From the NCBI GenBank assembly GCA_025359685.1, contig JANYEY010000023.1, forward strand, positions 1-47,429: a DNA stretch of 47,429 nt, given 5' to 3'. This DNA is from Sphingomonadaceae bacterium. Lineage in GTDB: Bacteria; Pseudomonadota; Alphaproteobacteria; Sphingomonadales; Sphingomonadaceae. The notes beneath the pieces are model-generated. The model saw only the letters and a program-made list of their open reading frames with translations. It made no database searches and was not told where the DNA came from. This document shows positions 23,638 to 32,509 of the stretch, piece after piece. How positions within the stretch are numbered: position 1 is the stretch's first letter; each line of letters starts with the position of its first letter. The position numbers and the translations under genes were made by a program.

Positions 23638-24830
23638 CCGAAACCATCAATAAGGGCGCACTAGCGGGCATAAAGGTGATCGAACTGGGCCAGCTGATCG
23701 CCGGGCCGTTCTGTGGGCAATTGCTTGGCGATATGGGCGCCGACGTGATCAAGGTCGAGCCACCCGGAGCGGGCGATCCGATGCGCACTTGGGGCAACGG
23801 GGCGCACAAGCTGTGGTGGCAGGTGATTGCGCGCAACAAGCGCGGGGTTAGCGCCAACCTGCGCGTGCCCGAAGGCCAGAACCTGCTGCGCCGGTTGCTT
23901 GAGGGTGCCGATATCCTGATCGAAAATTTCAAGCCCGGCACGATGGAGAAATGGGGCCTCGGCCCGGACGATCTCCACGCAGAATTCCCTCGCCTGATTA
24001 TTGTCCGCATGTCAGGCTACGGCCAGACCGGACCCTATTCAGACCGCGCCGGATACGGCGGGATCGGCGAGGCAATGGGCGGGTGGCGCGCGATCGTTGG
24101 CGATCCCGATCGCCCGCCTTCGCGGATGGGGGTGTCGATCGGCGATACCCTCGCGGCGACCTATGGCTGCATGGGTGCGCTCGCCGCGCTCCATGCGCGC
24201 GCAGCCAGCGGCAAGGGCCAGGTGGTCGATTCGGCGCTGTATGAAGCGGTGCTGCAGGTGATGGAATCGGTTGTGCCCGAATATGCCGCGATGGGGCTGG
24301 TGCGGCAGCGTTCGGGCTCGATCCTGCCGGGGATCGCGCCGAGCAACGTCTATCCGGCAAGCGACGGCGAATACATGATCGGCGGCAACGGCGACACGGT
24401 CTTTGCCCGGCTGTGCGCGGCGATGGGGCAGCCCGGACTGGCCGCCGACCCGCGTTACGCCACTCACATCGCGCGCGGAGAGCATCAGCGAGAGCTGGAC
24501 GATTTGATCGCGAGCTGGACTTCGCAGCAGACCATTGCCGAACTCGAAGCGCTGATGATCGCGTATTCGGTCCCCGCCGGGCGGGTCTACACTGGACGCG
24601 AAATGCTGGCCGATCCGCATTTCGCTGCGCGCGAGGCTTTGGCGCAGGTGCCGCATCCCGAGCTGGGCGAAGTGACGATGCAGGCGCCGATGCCCAAGCT
24701 CTCCGCCAACCCCAGCACGATCCGCCGCGCCGCGCCGCAGACTGTCGGTCAGGATAATGCCGAGGTTTACGGAGCGCTGGGGCTAGACGCGGCGGCGCTC
24801 GCCGATATGGCGGAACGCGGGATAATCTGA
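23634..24830 (+). CDS. CaiB/BaiF family (type III) CoA-transferase
   Basis: The 398-residue product shows the class III CoA-transferase pattern: IKVIELGQLIAGPFCGQLLGDMGADVIKVEPP at the start, NKRGVSANLRVPEGQ, DILIENFKPGTMEKWGL, MSGYGQTGPYSDRAGYGGIGEAMGG and a C-terminal PAGRVYTGREMLADPHFAAR. These enzymes move CoA between a donor such as succinyl-CoA and a carboxylic acid. Directly behind an HMG-CoA-lyase-like gene (4-bp ATGA overlap), it most likely activates the hydroxy-acid that the lyase then splits. The fructokinase gene starts 18 bp downstream and may be read from the same transcript. Confidence 0.92.
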   Translation: MTETINKGALAGIKVIELGQLIAGPFCGQLLGDMGADVIKVEPPGAGDPMRTWGNGAHKLWWQVIARNKRGVSANLRVPEGQNLLRRLLEGADILIENFKPGTMEKWGLGPDDLHAEFPRLIIVRMSGYGQTGPYSDRAGYGGIGEAMGGWRAIVGDPDRPPSRMGVSIGDTLAATYGCMGALAALHARAASGKGQVVDSALYEAVLQVMESVVPEYAAMGLVRQRSGSILPGIAPSNVYPASDGEYMIGGNGDTVFARLCAAMGQPGLAADPRYATHIARGEHQRELDDLIASWTSQQTIAELEALMIAYSVPAGRVYTGREMLADPHFAAREALAQVPHPELGEVTMQAPMPKLSANPSTIRRAAPQTVGQDNAEVYGALGLDAAALADMAERGII

Positions 24831-24848
24831 GGGTTGGGACGCGATAGC

Positions 24849-25745
24849 ATGGCGGAGCAGTTGATCGGGGCTATTGAGGCCGGGGGAACCAAGTTCGTGG
24901 TCGCGCTGGCGCGCACTGACGGAACGATTCTGGCCGAGGCACGCATTCCGACTGAAACCCCGGCGACCTGTTTTCCGGCAATGGCTGAATTCTTCCGCAG
25001 CGCCAGCGCCGAGCACGGCAAAATCGCCGCGTTTGGTGTCGCCAGCTTCGGCCCGATCGACATCGATCCAGCCTCCCCCGCCTATGGCACGTTCACCACC
25101 ACGCCGAAGCCCGGCTGGTCGGGCGCGCGCTTTCAGGACGTGCTGGGTGAGTTCGGTGCGCCGATCGTGGTCGATACCGACGTCAACGGCGCGGCGCTGG
25201 GCGAGTGGGAGAGCGGCGCGGGCCAGGGCTGCAAGACGCTGGCTTACACCACCATCGGCACCGGGGTAGGCTGCGGCGTGCTCAGCCAGGGCAAGTCCAT
25301 GATGGGCTTTTCGCACTATGAAGGCGGCCATATCGGCGTGGCGCATGACCGCGCCGCCGATCCCTACGCGGGGTTTTGCCCGTTCCACGGCGATTGCCTC
25401 GAAGGCCTGGCAGCAGGCCCGGCAATCAAGGGCCGTTGGGGACAGAGCCTGTCGGACCTCGGCAGTCCGGTAGACAAGGTGACGCTGATTGCAGGCTACG
25501 TCTCCCAGCTCGCCGCCAATCTGGTGCTGCTGCACATGCCCGACCGGCTGATTTTTGGCGGCGGGGTGATGAAGACCCCGGGACTGGTCGAAGCCCTGCG
25601 CAGCGCGACCGAGCAGCGGATTGCCGGTTACATCAAGGCGCCGCAGCTCGATCCGGGGCTGGTGAACTACATCGTCACCCCGGGGCTGGGCGACGAAGCC
25701 GGGATTACCGGTGCAATCGCACTGGGACGGAGCGCGCTGGGCTAG
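24849..25745 (+). CDS. ROK-family sugar kinase, fructokinase-like
   Basis: The 298-residue product has an N-terminal ATP-binding IEAGGTKFVVAL (residues 9-20), VVDTDVNGAALGE (catalytic Asp region), TTIGTGVGCGV and the ROK zinc motif with His161, Cys177, His180 and Cys183 (GGHIGV...DPYAGFCPFHGDCLEG). This zinc pattern with DPYAGFCPFHGDC is typical of bacterial fructokinases, which make fructose-6-phosphate from ATP and fructose. That fits the adjacent sucrose/fructoside locus. The ATG at 24849 is chosen over an upstream TTG. Its stop overlaps that of the convergent TPR gene by 4 bp. It has no visible CAATCGATTG site of its own. Confidence 0.88.
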   Translation: MAEQLIGAIEAGGTKFVVALARTDGTILAEARIPTETPATCFPAMAEFFRSASAEHGKIAAFGVASFGPIDIDPASPAYGTFTTTPKPGWSGARFQDVLGEFGAPIVVDTDVNGAALGEWESGAGQGCKTLAYTTIGTGVGCGVLSQGKSMMGFSHYEGGHIGVAHDRAADPYAGFCPFHGDCLEGLAAGPAIKGRWGQSLSDLGSPVDKVTLIAGYVSQLAANLVLLHMPDRLIFGGGVMKTPGLVEALRSATEQRIAGYIKAPQLDPGLVNYIVTPGLGDEAGITGAIALGRSALG

Positions 25746-27118
25746 GGCGCGGGTCGGCGGATGTCGAAGGCGATAACCAGCCGCTCGCCGTGGTCGAATG
25801 GCACGGTGGCGTGCCACATGGTCGAGGGGAACACGGCCAGCCTGCCCGGCACCGGCGCAATCGTGCGGTACGGCTCAAGCGTGAGGCCAAGCTCGGCGGG
25901 AGGCTGACCGAATGCGATATGGCCGGCGGGCGGTGTCCCCAGCTCCTCCGGCCCGGGCAGCGCGACATAAAACGCGGTCGAGAGCCAGCCCATCGCGTGC
26001 GTGTGCGGCACGTTGTAGCCCTGCTGGGCAAGGCGCACCGACCAGCTGCCCTCGATCAGCAATGGCTCATCTCTGCGCGCGCCAAGCAGCGGATGGCCAG
26101 GCTCGGTCGGCGGCAGACCATCGACATAATCGCGGATCAATTCGAGCATCCGCGCCTTGATCCGCTGCAGCACCGGTTCGCGCCGCAGCAGGACCGAACG
26201 GTCGGTCTGGGTTCCGCCGCGCACCGATTGTTCGAGGTAGGGCTCGGCTGCGGTGTGAAGGCCGCGCAGCACCTCGGCCAGTTCGGCCAGCTCGGCTGCG
26301 CTCCACCCGCAATCGTAGGAGCGGATGAGGCTTTCGGGCCGGTCGAGCCAGTGCGCCCGGTTATCACCCTTGAGCCGCCAGGCCAGCGACAGGTACGGCC
26401 AATAGAGCATCGCCGAAGGCCCTGCGGTCAGCGGCAGGGCTTCGGCCTCGGCACGGTCGGGATCGCCCTCGCGGAGCGCGTGGCGGATACGGCACAGGCT
26501 CGATACGTCGCCGCGGAACTGGGCGGTGGCCTCGATCTGCGCTGCGGCATCGCTCGCTCCGCTTTCCACCGCGACCAACAGCCGCGAGACGAGGATGGCG
26601 GGGGTGGCACCCGTATGCCGCTCGGCCTCGGCAAGTACCGCGAGCGCCCCCGGCCAGTCGCGCGCTTGCGCCAGGTTGCGGAACCAGGCGAGCCAGAGCG
26701 CAGGATTGCTTGGCTGCGCGCGGCAGGCCGTGGCCAGCGAAGCGGAGAAATGCGCCCGGTTGCCGCCGGTCCATTCGAGCGTCGCGAGCGCCTTGTGGCC
26801 ATCCATCCAGCCCGGATCGCGCGCCAATCCGGCATGGAGCTGCGCCCGGGCCTCATCCCGGCGATCCTCGGAGATCAACGCTAGGGCAAGGTTGCGGGCA
26901 ATGTGCAAGTTAGCGGGATCGAGCTGCAACGCGTGCTCGAACAGGTCAGCGGCGCGGTCACCCAGTTCGTAACGGGTCTGCGCGTGCATGAAGGCAAGCG
27001 GGGCATTGGCCGGGAAATTGCCAGTAGCTTCGGTGAGCAGCGCGTCGGCCTCGACATAATGCTGCTGATGGCGCAGCGCAGCCACGCGGCCACGCAGTTC
27101 AGGCGGCGGATCAGCCAC
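25742..27118 (-). CDS. TPR-repeat protein with C-terminal 2OG-Fe(II) oxygenase-like domain
   Basis: The 458-residue product starts at a GTG (27118) overlapping the halogenase stop by 8 bp. Residues about 1-230 carry tetratricopeptide-like helix pairs ([20 protein letters not shown] is one). Residues about 330-455 resemble 2OG-Fe(II) oxygenase-like domains: [21 protein letters not shown] (HxH), then [15 protein letters not shown] (distal His) and ERLVIAFDI (Arg for 2-oxoglutarate). I think this pairing with a flavin halogenase behind a TonB receptor recurs in Sphingomonadales and Caulobacterales, but its substrate is unknown. It is the last gene of the receptor-halogenase operon and has no signal peptide. 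Confidence 0.8.
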   Translation of the reverse strand: MADPPPELRGRVAALRHQQHYVEADALLTEATGNFPANAPLAFMHAQTRYELGDRAADLFEHALQLDPANLHIARNLALALISEDRRDEARAQLHAGLARDPGWMDGHKALATLEWTGGNRAHFSASLATACRAQPSNPALWLAWFRNLAQARDWPGALAVLAEAERHTGATPAILVSRLLVAVESGASDAAAQIEATAQFRGDVSSLCRIRHALREGDPDRAEAEALPLTAGPSAMLYWPYLSLAWRLKGDNRAHWLDRPESLIRSYDCGWSAAELAELAEVLRGLHTAAEPYLEQSVRGGTQTDRSVLLRREPVLQRIKARMLELIRDYVDGLPPTEPGHPLLGARRDEPLLIEGSWSVRLAQQGYNVPHTHAMGWLSTAFYVALPGPEELGTPPAGHIAFGQPPAELGLTLEPYRTIAPVPGRLAVFPSTMWHATVPFDHGERLVIAFDIRRPAP

Positions 27119-28619
27119 CGGCCTTGCAGTGCCGATCGATGAATTGCTGGTGGCTCGGCATGCGTCCGGCCTCGGCCGCCATCGCAGCGTGGAGCTTGCC
27201 CAGCCACGCCGCGCTATCCGCCGTGCGATAGGTCAGCACCGGGTCGGTCGCTTCGGGAATGTTGAACTGGCCGATGTGGACGGCGGTCCACGAGGCTGGC
27301 CCGAACAGGTCCGCATCCCTGGCGACCAGACGGCCAAAACGGCGGAAATGGTCGATCTTGAACTGAAGGCTGTCGGGGATCTCCATCGCCGCGCAATAGC
27401 GCCACAGCGGACTGTCGTCGCGCTGGGTCAGCTTGTAATGGAGGATCAGGAAATCGCGGATCCGCTCGGTCTCGTTCGCCGCCACCCGGTTAAACTCGGC
27501 GGTCACCAGCGGGTCGAAATCCCGCGTAGGGAAGAACGCGAGGATCTTGGCAATATTGGCTTGAATCAGATGCAGGCTGGTCGATTCGAGCGGCTCCATG
27601 AACCCGCTCGACAAGCCAACCGCAATCACGTTCTTGTTCCAGCTTTGCTTGCGCCGCCCGGTCACGAACCGCAGCGGGCGCGGATCGGCGAGCGCCTGGC
27701 CATCGAGGTTGGCGAGCAGGAATTCGGCCGCCTCGGTGTCGCTGATCTGCTGCGACGAATAGACATAGCCGTTGCCGGTGCGCTGCTGCAGCGGGATCCG
27801 CCATTGCCACCCGGCAGCGCGCGCGGTCGAGCGCGTATAGGGCGTGAAATCGGGGGTCGAGGCGCACGGCACCGCCATCGCCCGGTCGCACGGGAGCCAG
27901 TGCGTCCACTCCTCGTACCCGGTGTGCAAAGCGCCTTCGATCAGCAGGCCGCGAAAGCCCGAGCAGTCGATGAACAGGTCGGCGCTGTGGACCGCGCCGT
28001 TTTCCAGCGTGACGCTGGCAACGGAGCCATTCTCGCCATCGAGTTCGACTGAGGCGACCTTGCCTTCAACCCGCTTCACATGGCGCGCTTCGGAATACTT
28101 GCGCAGGAACGCGGCATAAAGCCCGGCGTCGAAGTGGTAGGCGTAGTCAAAAGTTGATAGCACGCTGCGCGGGTCTTGCGAGGGATAGTCGAACTTACCC
28201 GCCGCTGCCGCTTGCCAGGCCATGCAGACATCATCGAGGCTGCCGGAATTTCCGGCCTGGCGCGCGGCGACCCAGTGCTGGTGTATGTCCGAAATGTCAT
28301 AGGGCCGGCCAAAGCTGCCGAACGGGTGGAAATAGCGATGGCCCAGCTTCGCCCAGTCGACGAACTGGATACCGAGCTTGAATGAGCCCTGCGTGGCCTT
28401 GACGAATTCGTTCTCGTCGATGCCCAGCGTGCGGTTGAACATACGGATCGTCGGGATCGTCGCTTCACCCACCCCGACCGTGCCGATCTCCTCGCTCTCG
28501 ATCAGCGTAATGTCACAGCCGTGCTGCAGCGCGTTAGACAGCACCGCCGCAGTCATCCAACCAGCCGAGCCGCCGCCGACGATGACGATTTTGCGGATCT
28601 GGCGGTCACCGGTGTTCAC
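27111..28619 (-). CDS. Flavin-dependent tryptophan halogenase family protein
   Basis: The 502-residue product begins at a GTG (28619) preceded by GGAAGGGA. The ATG two bases upstream runs straight into a stop. FAD-binding GGGSAG lies at residues 15-20. The halogenase lysine aligns as Lys81 in [13 protein letters not shown], the hallmark GWQWRIP at 270-276, and the second catalytic acid as Glu345 in EPLESTSLH. The enzyme therefore looks complete. Family members make hypohalous acid from FADH2, O2 and halide and direct it to an aromatic substrate. It lies between a TonB receptor and an oxygenase-like gene in a sucrose locus, so the substrate may not be free tryptophan. Confidence 0.9.
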   Translation of the reverse strand: MNTGDRQIRKIVIVGGGSAGWMTAAVLSNALQHGCDITLIESEEIGTVGVGEATIPTIRMFNRTLGIDENEFVKATQGSFKLGIQFVDWAKLGHRYFHPFGSFGRPYDISDIHQHWVAARQAGNSGSLDDVCMAWQAAAAGKFDYPSQDPRSVLSTFDYAYHFDAGLYAAFLRKYSEARHVKRVEGKVASVELDGENGSVASVTLENGAVHSADLFIDCSGFRGLLIEGALHTGYEEWTHWLPCDRAMAVPCASTPDFTPYTRSTARAAGWQWRIPLQQRTGNGYVYSSQQISDTEAAEFLLANLDGQALADPRPLRFVTGRRKQSWNKNVIAVGLSSGFMEPLESTSLHLIQANIAKILAFFPTRDFDPLVTAEFNRVAANETERIRDFLILHYKLTQRDDSPLWRYCAAMEIPDSLQFKIDHFRRFGRLVARDADLFGPASWTAVHIGQFNIPEATDPVLTYRTADSAAWLGKLHAAMAAEAGRMPSHQQFIDRHCKAGG

Positions 28620-28669
28620 ATGCGATCCCTTCCGTGCTGCGCCACGTCTTGATCTCTAGCCCAGAGCAA

Positions 28670-28699
28670 GGCGGGGCGGAAGTTGCCTTCCGCCCCGCC
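28670..28699 (-). terminator. Stem-loop between the receptor and halogenase genes
   Basis: A perfect 13-bp stem GGCGGGGCGGAAG/CTTCCGCCCCGCC with a 4-base loop lies just after the receptor stop. On the coding (minus) strand no proper T-run follows, so it is more likely a partial terminator or an mRNA-stabilising hairpin that keeps receptor levels above those of the downstream enzymes. Confidence 0.55.
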
Positions 28700-28732
28700 C
28701 ATTCTGCGACCCGGATATTCCCGGCTCCCGGT

Positions 28733-31237
28733 TTAGAAGCTGACCTTGACCGAAGCCTTGATCGAGCGGCCCTGCGCGCCGCCAGCGTTGATGTGAGTGG
28801 GGTCGGTAAAACCGGCCGCACCCTGCAGCGCAAAGGTGTTGAACAGGTTGTAGGCCTGCAGCCCCAGCTCGATATTCTTGACCGGGCTGAACTTGACGAA
28901 ACCGCCGAACACCGCCGAACCCGGGTAAGTGTTGCCATCGCCGCCCTTGACGCTGGTCTGGCCGGTAACGCTGAGGCCAACCGACGCGGTATCCGCCACA
29001 TCGTAGCTGATCAGGCCCGAATAGGTCAGGTCAGGGATGTTGGGCGAAGTCTTGTAAGCGGCGATCTGCGAGGCTGCGACCTTCGACTTGTCGTAGGTCG
29101 CGCTGAGCACCAGGTTGAACCCGCCGTTGCGGTAGGTGGTGAACAGTTCGACGCCGTAATCCTTGTACTTGCCCGAAATCACGCAAGTCGGGGTGTTGAC
29201 CCCAAGGATGTTGAAGCAGTTGGTCGCCGAGATTTCCTGCGAGGAGATGCTGTACTTCGAATAGAACCCGGTCAGTTCGATCGTGTAACGGCCCCCGGCA
29301 ATGTTGCCGCGGTTCTTGAGGCCAATTTCGTACTGGGTCACCGGTGCGCGGGCTGATGCGAGGCCAGAAGCATTCAGGCTGCCATCGGGCGCAAACCAGC
29401 TCGGGCTGGAGCGGGTCAGACGGTCGGCAACAAAGCGCGTACCGTGCGAGGCGCGGCCGAACAGCGACAGCGACGGTGTGGCCTTGAACAGGGCACCGAT
29501 TGACCAGTTGGTCGCGCTTTCGTTGAAGCCAATGTTCTCCTTGGTGCCATCATAGGTGTAGTACGGGACCAGCGTGGTGACCTGCAGGCCGGTGCGCGGA
29601 TCGGTCTGGACGACCGACTTGGTGCCGGTGACATTACCCGAACTGCCCTGCGCCCAGCCCGAACCCTGGAACAGTTCCTCGCGGATGCTGCCGTCAATGT
29701 TGAGCGGGCCCAGATCGACGTTGAGGTTGGCATAGGGGGCATTGATCACGAAGGTCGTGTCGAAGTTCTGGTTCCAGCCCTGATTGAACGACGACTGCCC
29801 GCTGACTGCCAGCAAGGTGCCGGTGCCATTGAGCCCGCTGACCAGATCGAGCTGCGCCGGGTTGGTACCGGTCGCTTCGACGGTCGAGCTGTTCGAGTGC
29901 CAGTTTTCGGCAATGCGCTGCGAATCGTAGAACCAGCCGAGCTTGAGGTCGAACTTCGGCCCGTCACCGTCGCTCTTGTAGCTGACCGCCAGATCGTTGG
30001 CGACGTGGTCCATGTGGTCCATGTTGGTATGAACCGACGCGCTGTTGGAAACATAAGCGCCAGTGAAGGCCTGGCCGGCCCTGGGGCCATTGGCGTAGAT
30101 GAACGACTGACCCGCACCCAGCGCGCCAGCAGTAGCGCCGGCACCGTAAAACTGCACCGCGAAGGTGCCGCTCATGCGGGCAACCCGGGCATTGTCGTCA
30201 ACCGTGATGCCGCCGCCGAATTCGTAATGGAACTGCAGCTGGGCATACTTCTGTTTGGTGCTGATCCCGTTGAGGTTCTGCGTCTGCAGCGTCTGGTTAT
30301 CGGCGTTGAGGAACGGCACGCTATTGTTGAGGGTCGAATAGCCCGGCGCCTGATTGCGCAGGTCGCACAGCGGCGAGGGACCGATGTTCCCAACCTTGCC
30401 GCCGCTCAGCGTCGCGTTGCTGATGCAGCCGTTGTAGCTGGGTTCCTGGGTGTCCGAGACCTTGAACAGGAGCCGGACGAAACCGCGATTGTCAGCCAGT
30501 TCCTTGGTGATGTTGCCTTTGACGAGGTACGAATTGCTGACGTTGTAGCCAGCGTGCTCAACCCCGCGGCCAACGTCGAAGTAGCCGCCGACATTGAAGT
30601 ACATCGAATCGTTCAGGCTCGACCCAAGGCGGAAGCTCGCCTTGGTGAAATCGTAATTCAAACCCTTTTCGAGCTCGACAAAGCCGCCTTCGTTACGGCC
30701 GGTGTAGCTGATGTGGTTGAGCACCGCGCCGATTGCCTGCGAAGCCAGCGTCGAGGCGGTGCCGCCGCGGATCGCTTCGACCCGTTCGGTCTGCGGATCA
30801 GGGTGGGTCCAGTAATCGTTGTTACCGAACTGGATATCGCCGAACAGCACGGTCGGCAGGCCGTCTTCCTGGACTTGAACGAATGGCGAACCGCCGGTCG
30901 GGGTGCGCAGTCCGCGCACGCCGATGTTCGAGTTACCGCCATCGCCCTGCGTACCAGCTACCTGGATGCCCGGGATCAGGCGATAGAGTTCCGCGGTGCT
31001 GGTCGCGTTGAAATGCTGGATGTCGGTGTCCGAGACCGAACTGATCGAAGCCGAAGTGTTGAGCTTGCTTTTGTCGCCGGCCGAGGCGGTCACCACGATC
31101 GTGTCGAGCGTATCGGCTTCGGTTTCATTGCTGGCGGCGGCTGGTGCAGCCGAGGTCTGCGCGAGCACCGGGGCGGCGGCGGCAAAGACGGCGATGGCTG
31201 CAAACGACGCACAGCTCTGCAAAATGGCTTTCTTCAT
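28733..31237 (-). CDS. TonB-dependent outer-membrane receptor
   Basis: From the ATG at 31237 (GGAGGGGATCA upstream) the product is 834 residues. It has a signal peptide (MKKAILQSCASFAAIAVFA, cleavage near VLAQ), a plug domain (DTIVVTASAGDK as the TonB-box region, ATSTAELYRLIPGIQV, GVRGLRTP, VEAIRGGTASTLASQAIG) and a 22-strand barrel ending in VSF. Such receptors import large or scarce molecules using TonB energy. Its place beside a LacI regulator, a sucrose-type MFS transporter and GH32/GH68 enzymes suggests sucrose or fructo-oligosaccharides as cargo, by analogy to the Xanthomonas sux system. Two CAATCGATTG palindromes lie 64-96 bp upstream of the start. Confidence 0.93.
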   Translation of the reverse strand: MKKAILQSCASFAAIAVFAAAAPVLAQTSAAPAAASNETEADTLDTIVVTASAGDKSKLNTSASISSVSDTDIQHFNATSTAELYRLIPGIQVAGTQGDGGNSNIGVRGLRTPTGGSPFVQVQEDGLPTVLFGDIQFGNNDYWTHPDPQTERVEAIRGGTASTLASQAIGAVLNHISYTGRNEGGFVELEKGLNYDFTKASFRLGSSLNDSMYFNVGGYFDVGRGVEHAGYNVSNSYLVKGNITKELADNRGFVRLLFKVSDTQEPSYNGCISNATLSGGKVGNIGPSPLCDLRNQAPGYSTLNNSVPFLNADNQTLQTQNLNGISTKQKYAQLQFHYEFGGGITVDDNARVARMSGTFAVQFYGAGATAGALGAGQSFIYANGPRAGQAFTGAYVSNSASVHTNMDHMDHVANDLAVSYKSDGDGPKFDLKLGWFYDSQRIAENWHSNSSTVEATGTNPAQLDLVSGLNGTGTLLAVSGQSSFNQGWNQNFDTTFVINAPYANLNVDLGPLNIDGSIREELFQGSGWAQGSSGNVTGTKSVVQTDPRTGLQVTTLVPYYTYDGTKENIGFNESATNWSIGALFKATPSLSLFGRASHGTRFVADRLTRSSPSWFAPDGSLNASGLASARAPVTQYEIGLKNRGNIAGGRYTIELTGFYSKYSISSQEISATNCFNILGVNTPTCVISGKYKDYGVELFTTYRNGGFNLVLSATYDKSKVAASQIAAYKTSPNIPDLTYSGLISYDVADTASVGLSVTGQTSVKGGDGNTYPGSAVFGGFVKFSPVKNIELGLQAYNLFNTFALQGAAGFTDPTHINAGGAQGRSIKASVKVSF

Positions 31238-31300
31238 TGATCCCCTCCAAAGGATTGGCGCTTGCCGTATACAAGTCGAGCCTCCAGATGGCAGATACAA

Positions 31301-31310
31301 CAATCGATTG
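31301..31310. promoter_or_regulatory. LacI-type operator, site 1
   Basis: Perfect palindrome CAATCGATTG within ACAACAATCGATTGCA. The same 16-bp context recurs in front of the MFS gene (36399-36415). It lies in the divergent promoter region between the receptor gene and lacI. Confidence 0.8.
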
Positions 31311-31323
31311 CAATACCCTTTTT

Positions 31324-31333
31324 CAATCGATTG
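31324..31333. promoter_or_regulatory. LacI-type operator, site 2
   Basis: A second perfect CAATCGATTG, centre-to-centre 23 bp from site 1, so the two copies lie about two helical turns apart on nearly the same face. It overlaps the -35 box of the candidate lacI promoter. Confidence 0.8.
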
Positions 31334-31359
31334 TAGTCACCTGTTTCCGCCGCTAACAT
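31331..31359 (+). promoter_or_regulatory. Candidate promoter of the lacI gene
   Basis: TTGTAG (31331-31336), a 17-bp spacer and TAACAT (31354-31359) read toward lacI. The -35 box shares bases with operator site 2, so the regulator would repress itself. Confidence 0.5.
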
Positions 31360-31481
31360 GCACTGATAACCCCTTGTGGGCAGTGATAAACCTGCTTATG
31401 TCATAATGGGTTCGCTAAAGTGTCGCCAATCGCAGGGCCACGTCCCGGCGAACAGCGATTGCTCAGGACCCGCCACCGGCC

Positions 31482-32504
31482 ATGCCAGACACTTTGTCCA
31501 CTCCCACCCGTATCCGCAATATCGCCGAACTCGCCCGGCTAGCTGGCGTTTCGACCGGTACGGTTTCGCGCGCGCTGGCGGACAAGTCGCTAGTCAACAA
31601 GGACACGCGCGAACGCATTCAGGCCCTGGCGCGCGAACATGGCTTTCGCCCCAACCAGATGGCGCGGCGGCTGCGGGTGCAGGAAACCAAGGTCATCGGC
31701 GTGGTCGTGCCGTTGGGTCACGAACAGCGCCAGCACTTGTCCGACCCTTTCTTCATGGCGATCCTTGGCCACCTCGCCGATACGCTGACCGAGAACGGAT
31801 ATGACATTATGCTCAGCCGCGTCATCCCCGATGCCGATGACTGGCTGGAACGCATCGTCGATTCAGGGATGCTCGATGGGGTGCTGCTGATCGGCCAGTC
31901 TAACCAGTTCGAAACGATCGAGCGGGTGGCGCAATGGTACCGGCCGATGGTCGTCTGGGGCAGCCATCGCCCCGGGCAGACCCATTGCACGGTCGGAGTG
32001 GACAATCGCCAGGGCGGCAGGCTGGCCGGTGAATGCCTGATCAAGGCCGGCCGGAAGCGGTTGGCCTTTCTTGGTGAAGCGATCGCGCCCGAATTGAAGG
32101 ATCGCTACGACGGCCTGTGCGATGCGGCGGCGGCGGCCGGACTGCCCGCCCCGATCAAGCTCGATACGCACCTTGCTTCGGACGTGATGGCGGAAGACAT
32201 CGCCGCGCACATTGAGCGCATTCATGCTGAAGTAGACGGGATTGTGTCCGCTTCAGACCTGATCGCCATGCACGCGGTGCGCGCGCTCGCCGATCGCGGC
32301 ATACGCGTGCCGGAGGATATTTCAGTCACCGGGTTCGATGACCTGCCGCTGGCCGAACAGACCATCCCGCGCCTGACCACGATCAGCCAGAGCATCGCTG
32401 TCGGTGCCCGCGCGATGGTTCAGGCGCTGTTCGAACGCATCGCCGGTACTGACAGTGCTTCAGTTGAAATGGAGCCCAAGCTGATCCGCCGCGACACCGC
32501 CTGA
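31482..32504 (+). CDS. LacI-family transcriptional regulator of the sucrose locus
   Basis: The 340-residue product has a LacI helix-turn-helix at about residues 12-35 (RIRNIAELARLAGVSTGTVSRALADKSLV split over the two helices), the hinge PNQMARRLRV, and a periplasmic-binding-like effector domain with VGVDNRQGGRLAGE and ISVTGFDDLPLAEQ. It diverges from the TonB receptor and converges with GH32, ending 5 bp before the latter's stop. Three palindromes CAATCGATTG lie upstream of the receptor/lacI and MFS genes and are its likely binding sites. The effector is probably a sugar of the locus such as sucrose or fructose, or a phosphate of it. A ribosome-binding site is not obvious. Confidence 0.9.
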   Translation: MPDTLSTPTRIRNIAELARLAGVSTGTVSRALADKSLVNKDTRERIQALAREHGFRPNQMARRLRVQETKVIGVVVPLGHEQRQHLSDPFFMAILGHLADTLTENGYDIMLSRVIPDADDWLERIVDSGMLDGVLLIGQSNQFETIERVAQWYRPMVVWGSHRPGQTHCTVGVDNRQGGRLAGECLIKAGRKRLAFLGEAIAPELKDRYDGLCDAAAAAGLPAPIKLDTHLASDVMAEDIAAHIERIHAEVDGIVSASDLIAMHAVRALADRGIRVPEDISVTGFDDLPLAEQTIPRLTTISQSIAVGARAMVQALFERIAGTDSASVEMEPKLIRRDTA

Positions 32505-32509
32505 GCGGT

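Noticed and set aside
29897..31240. 447-codon plus-strand open frame opposite the TonB receptor
   Set aside because: Runs through the receptor plug and barrel in antisense and lacks any recognisable domain or ribosome-binding site.
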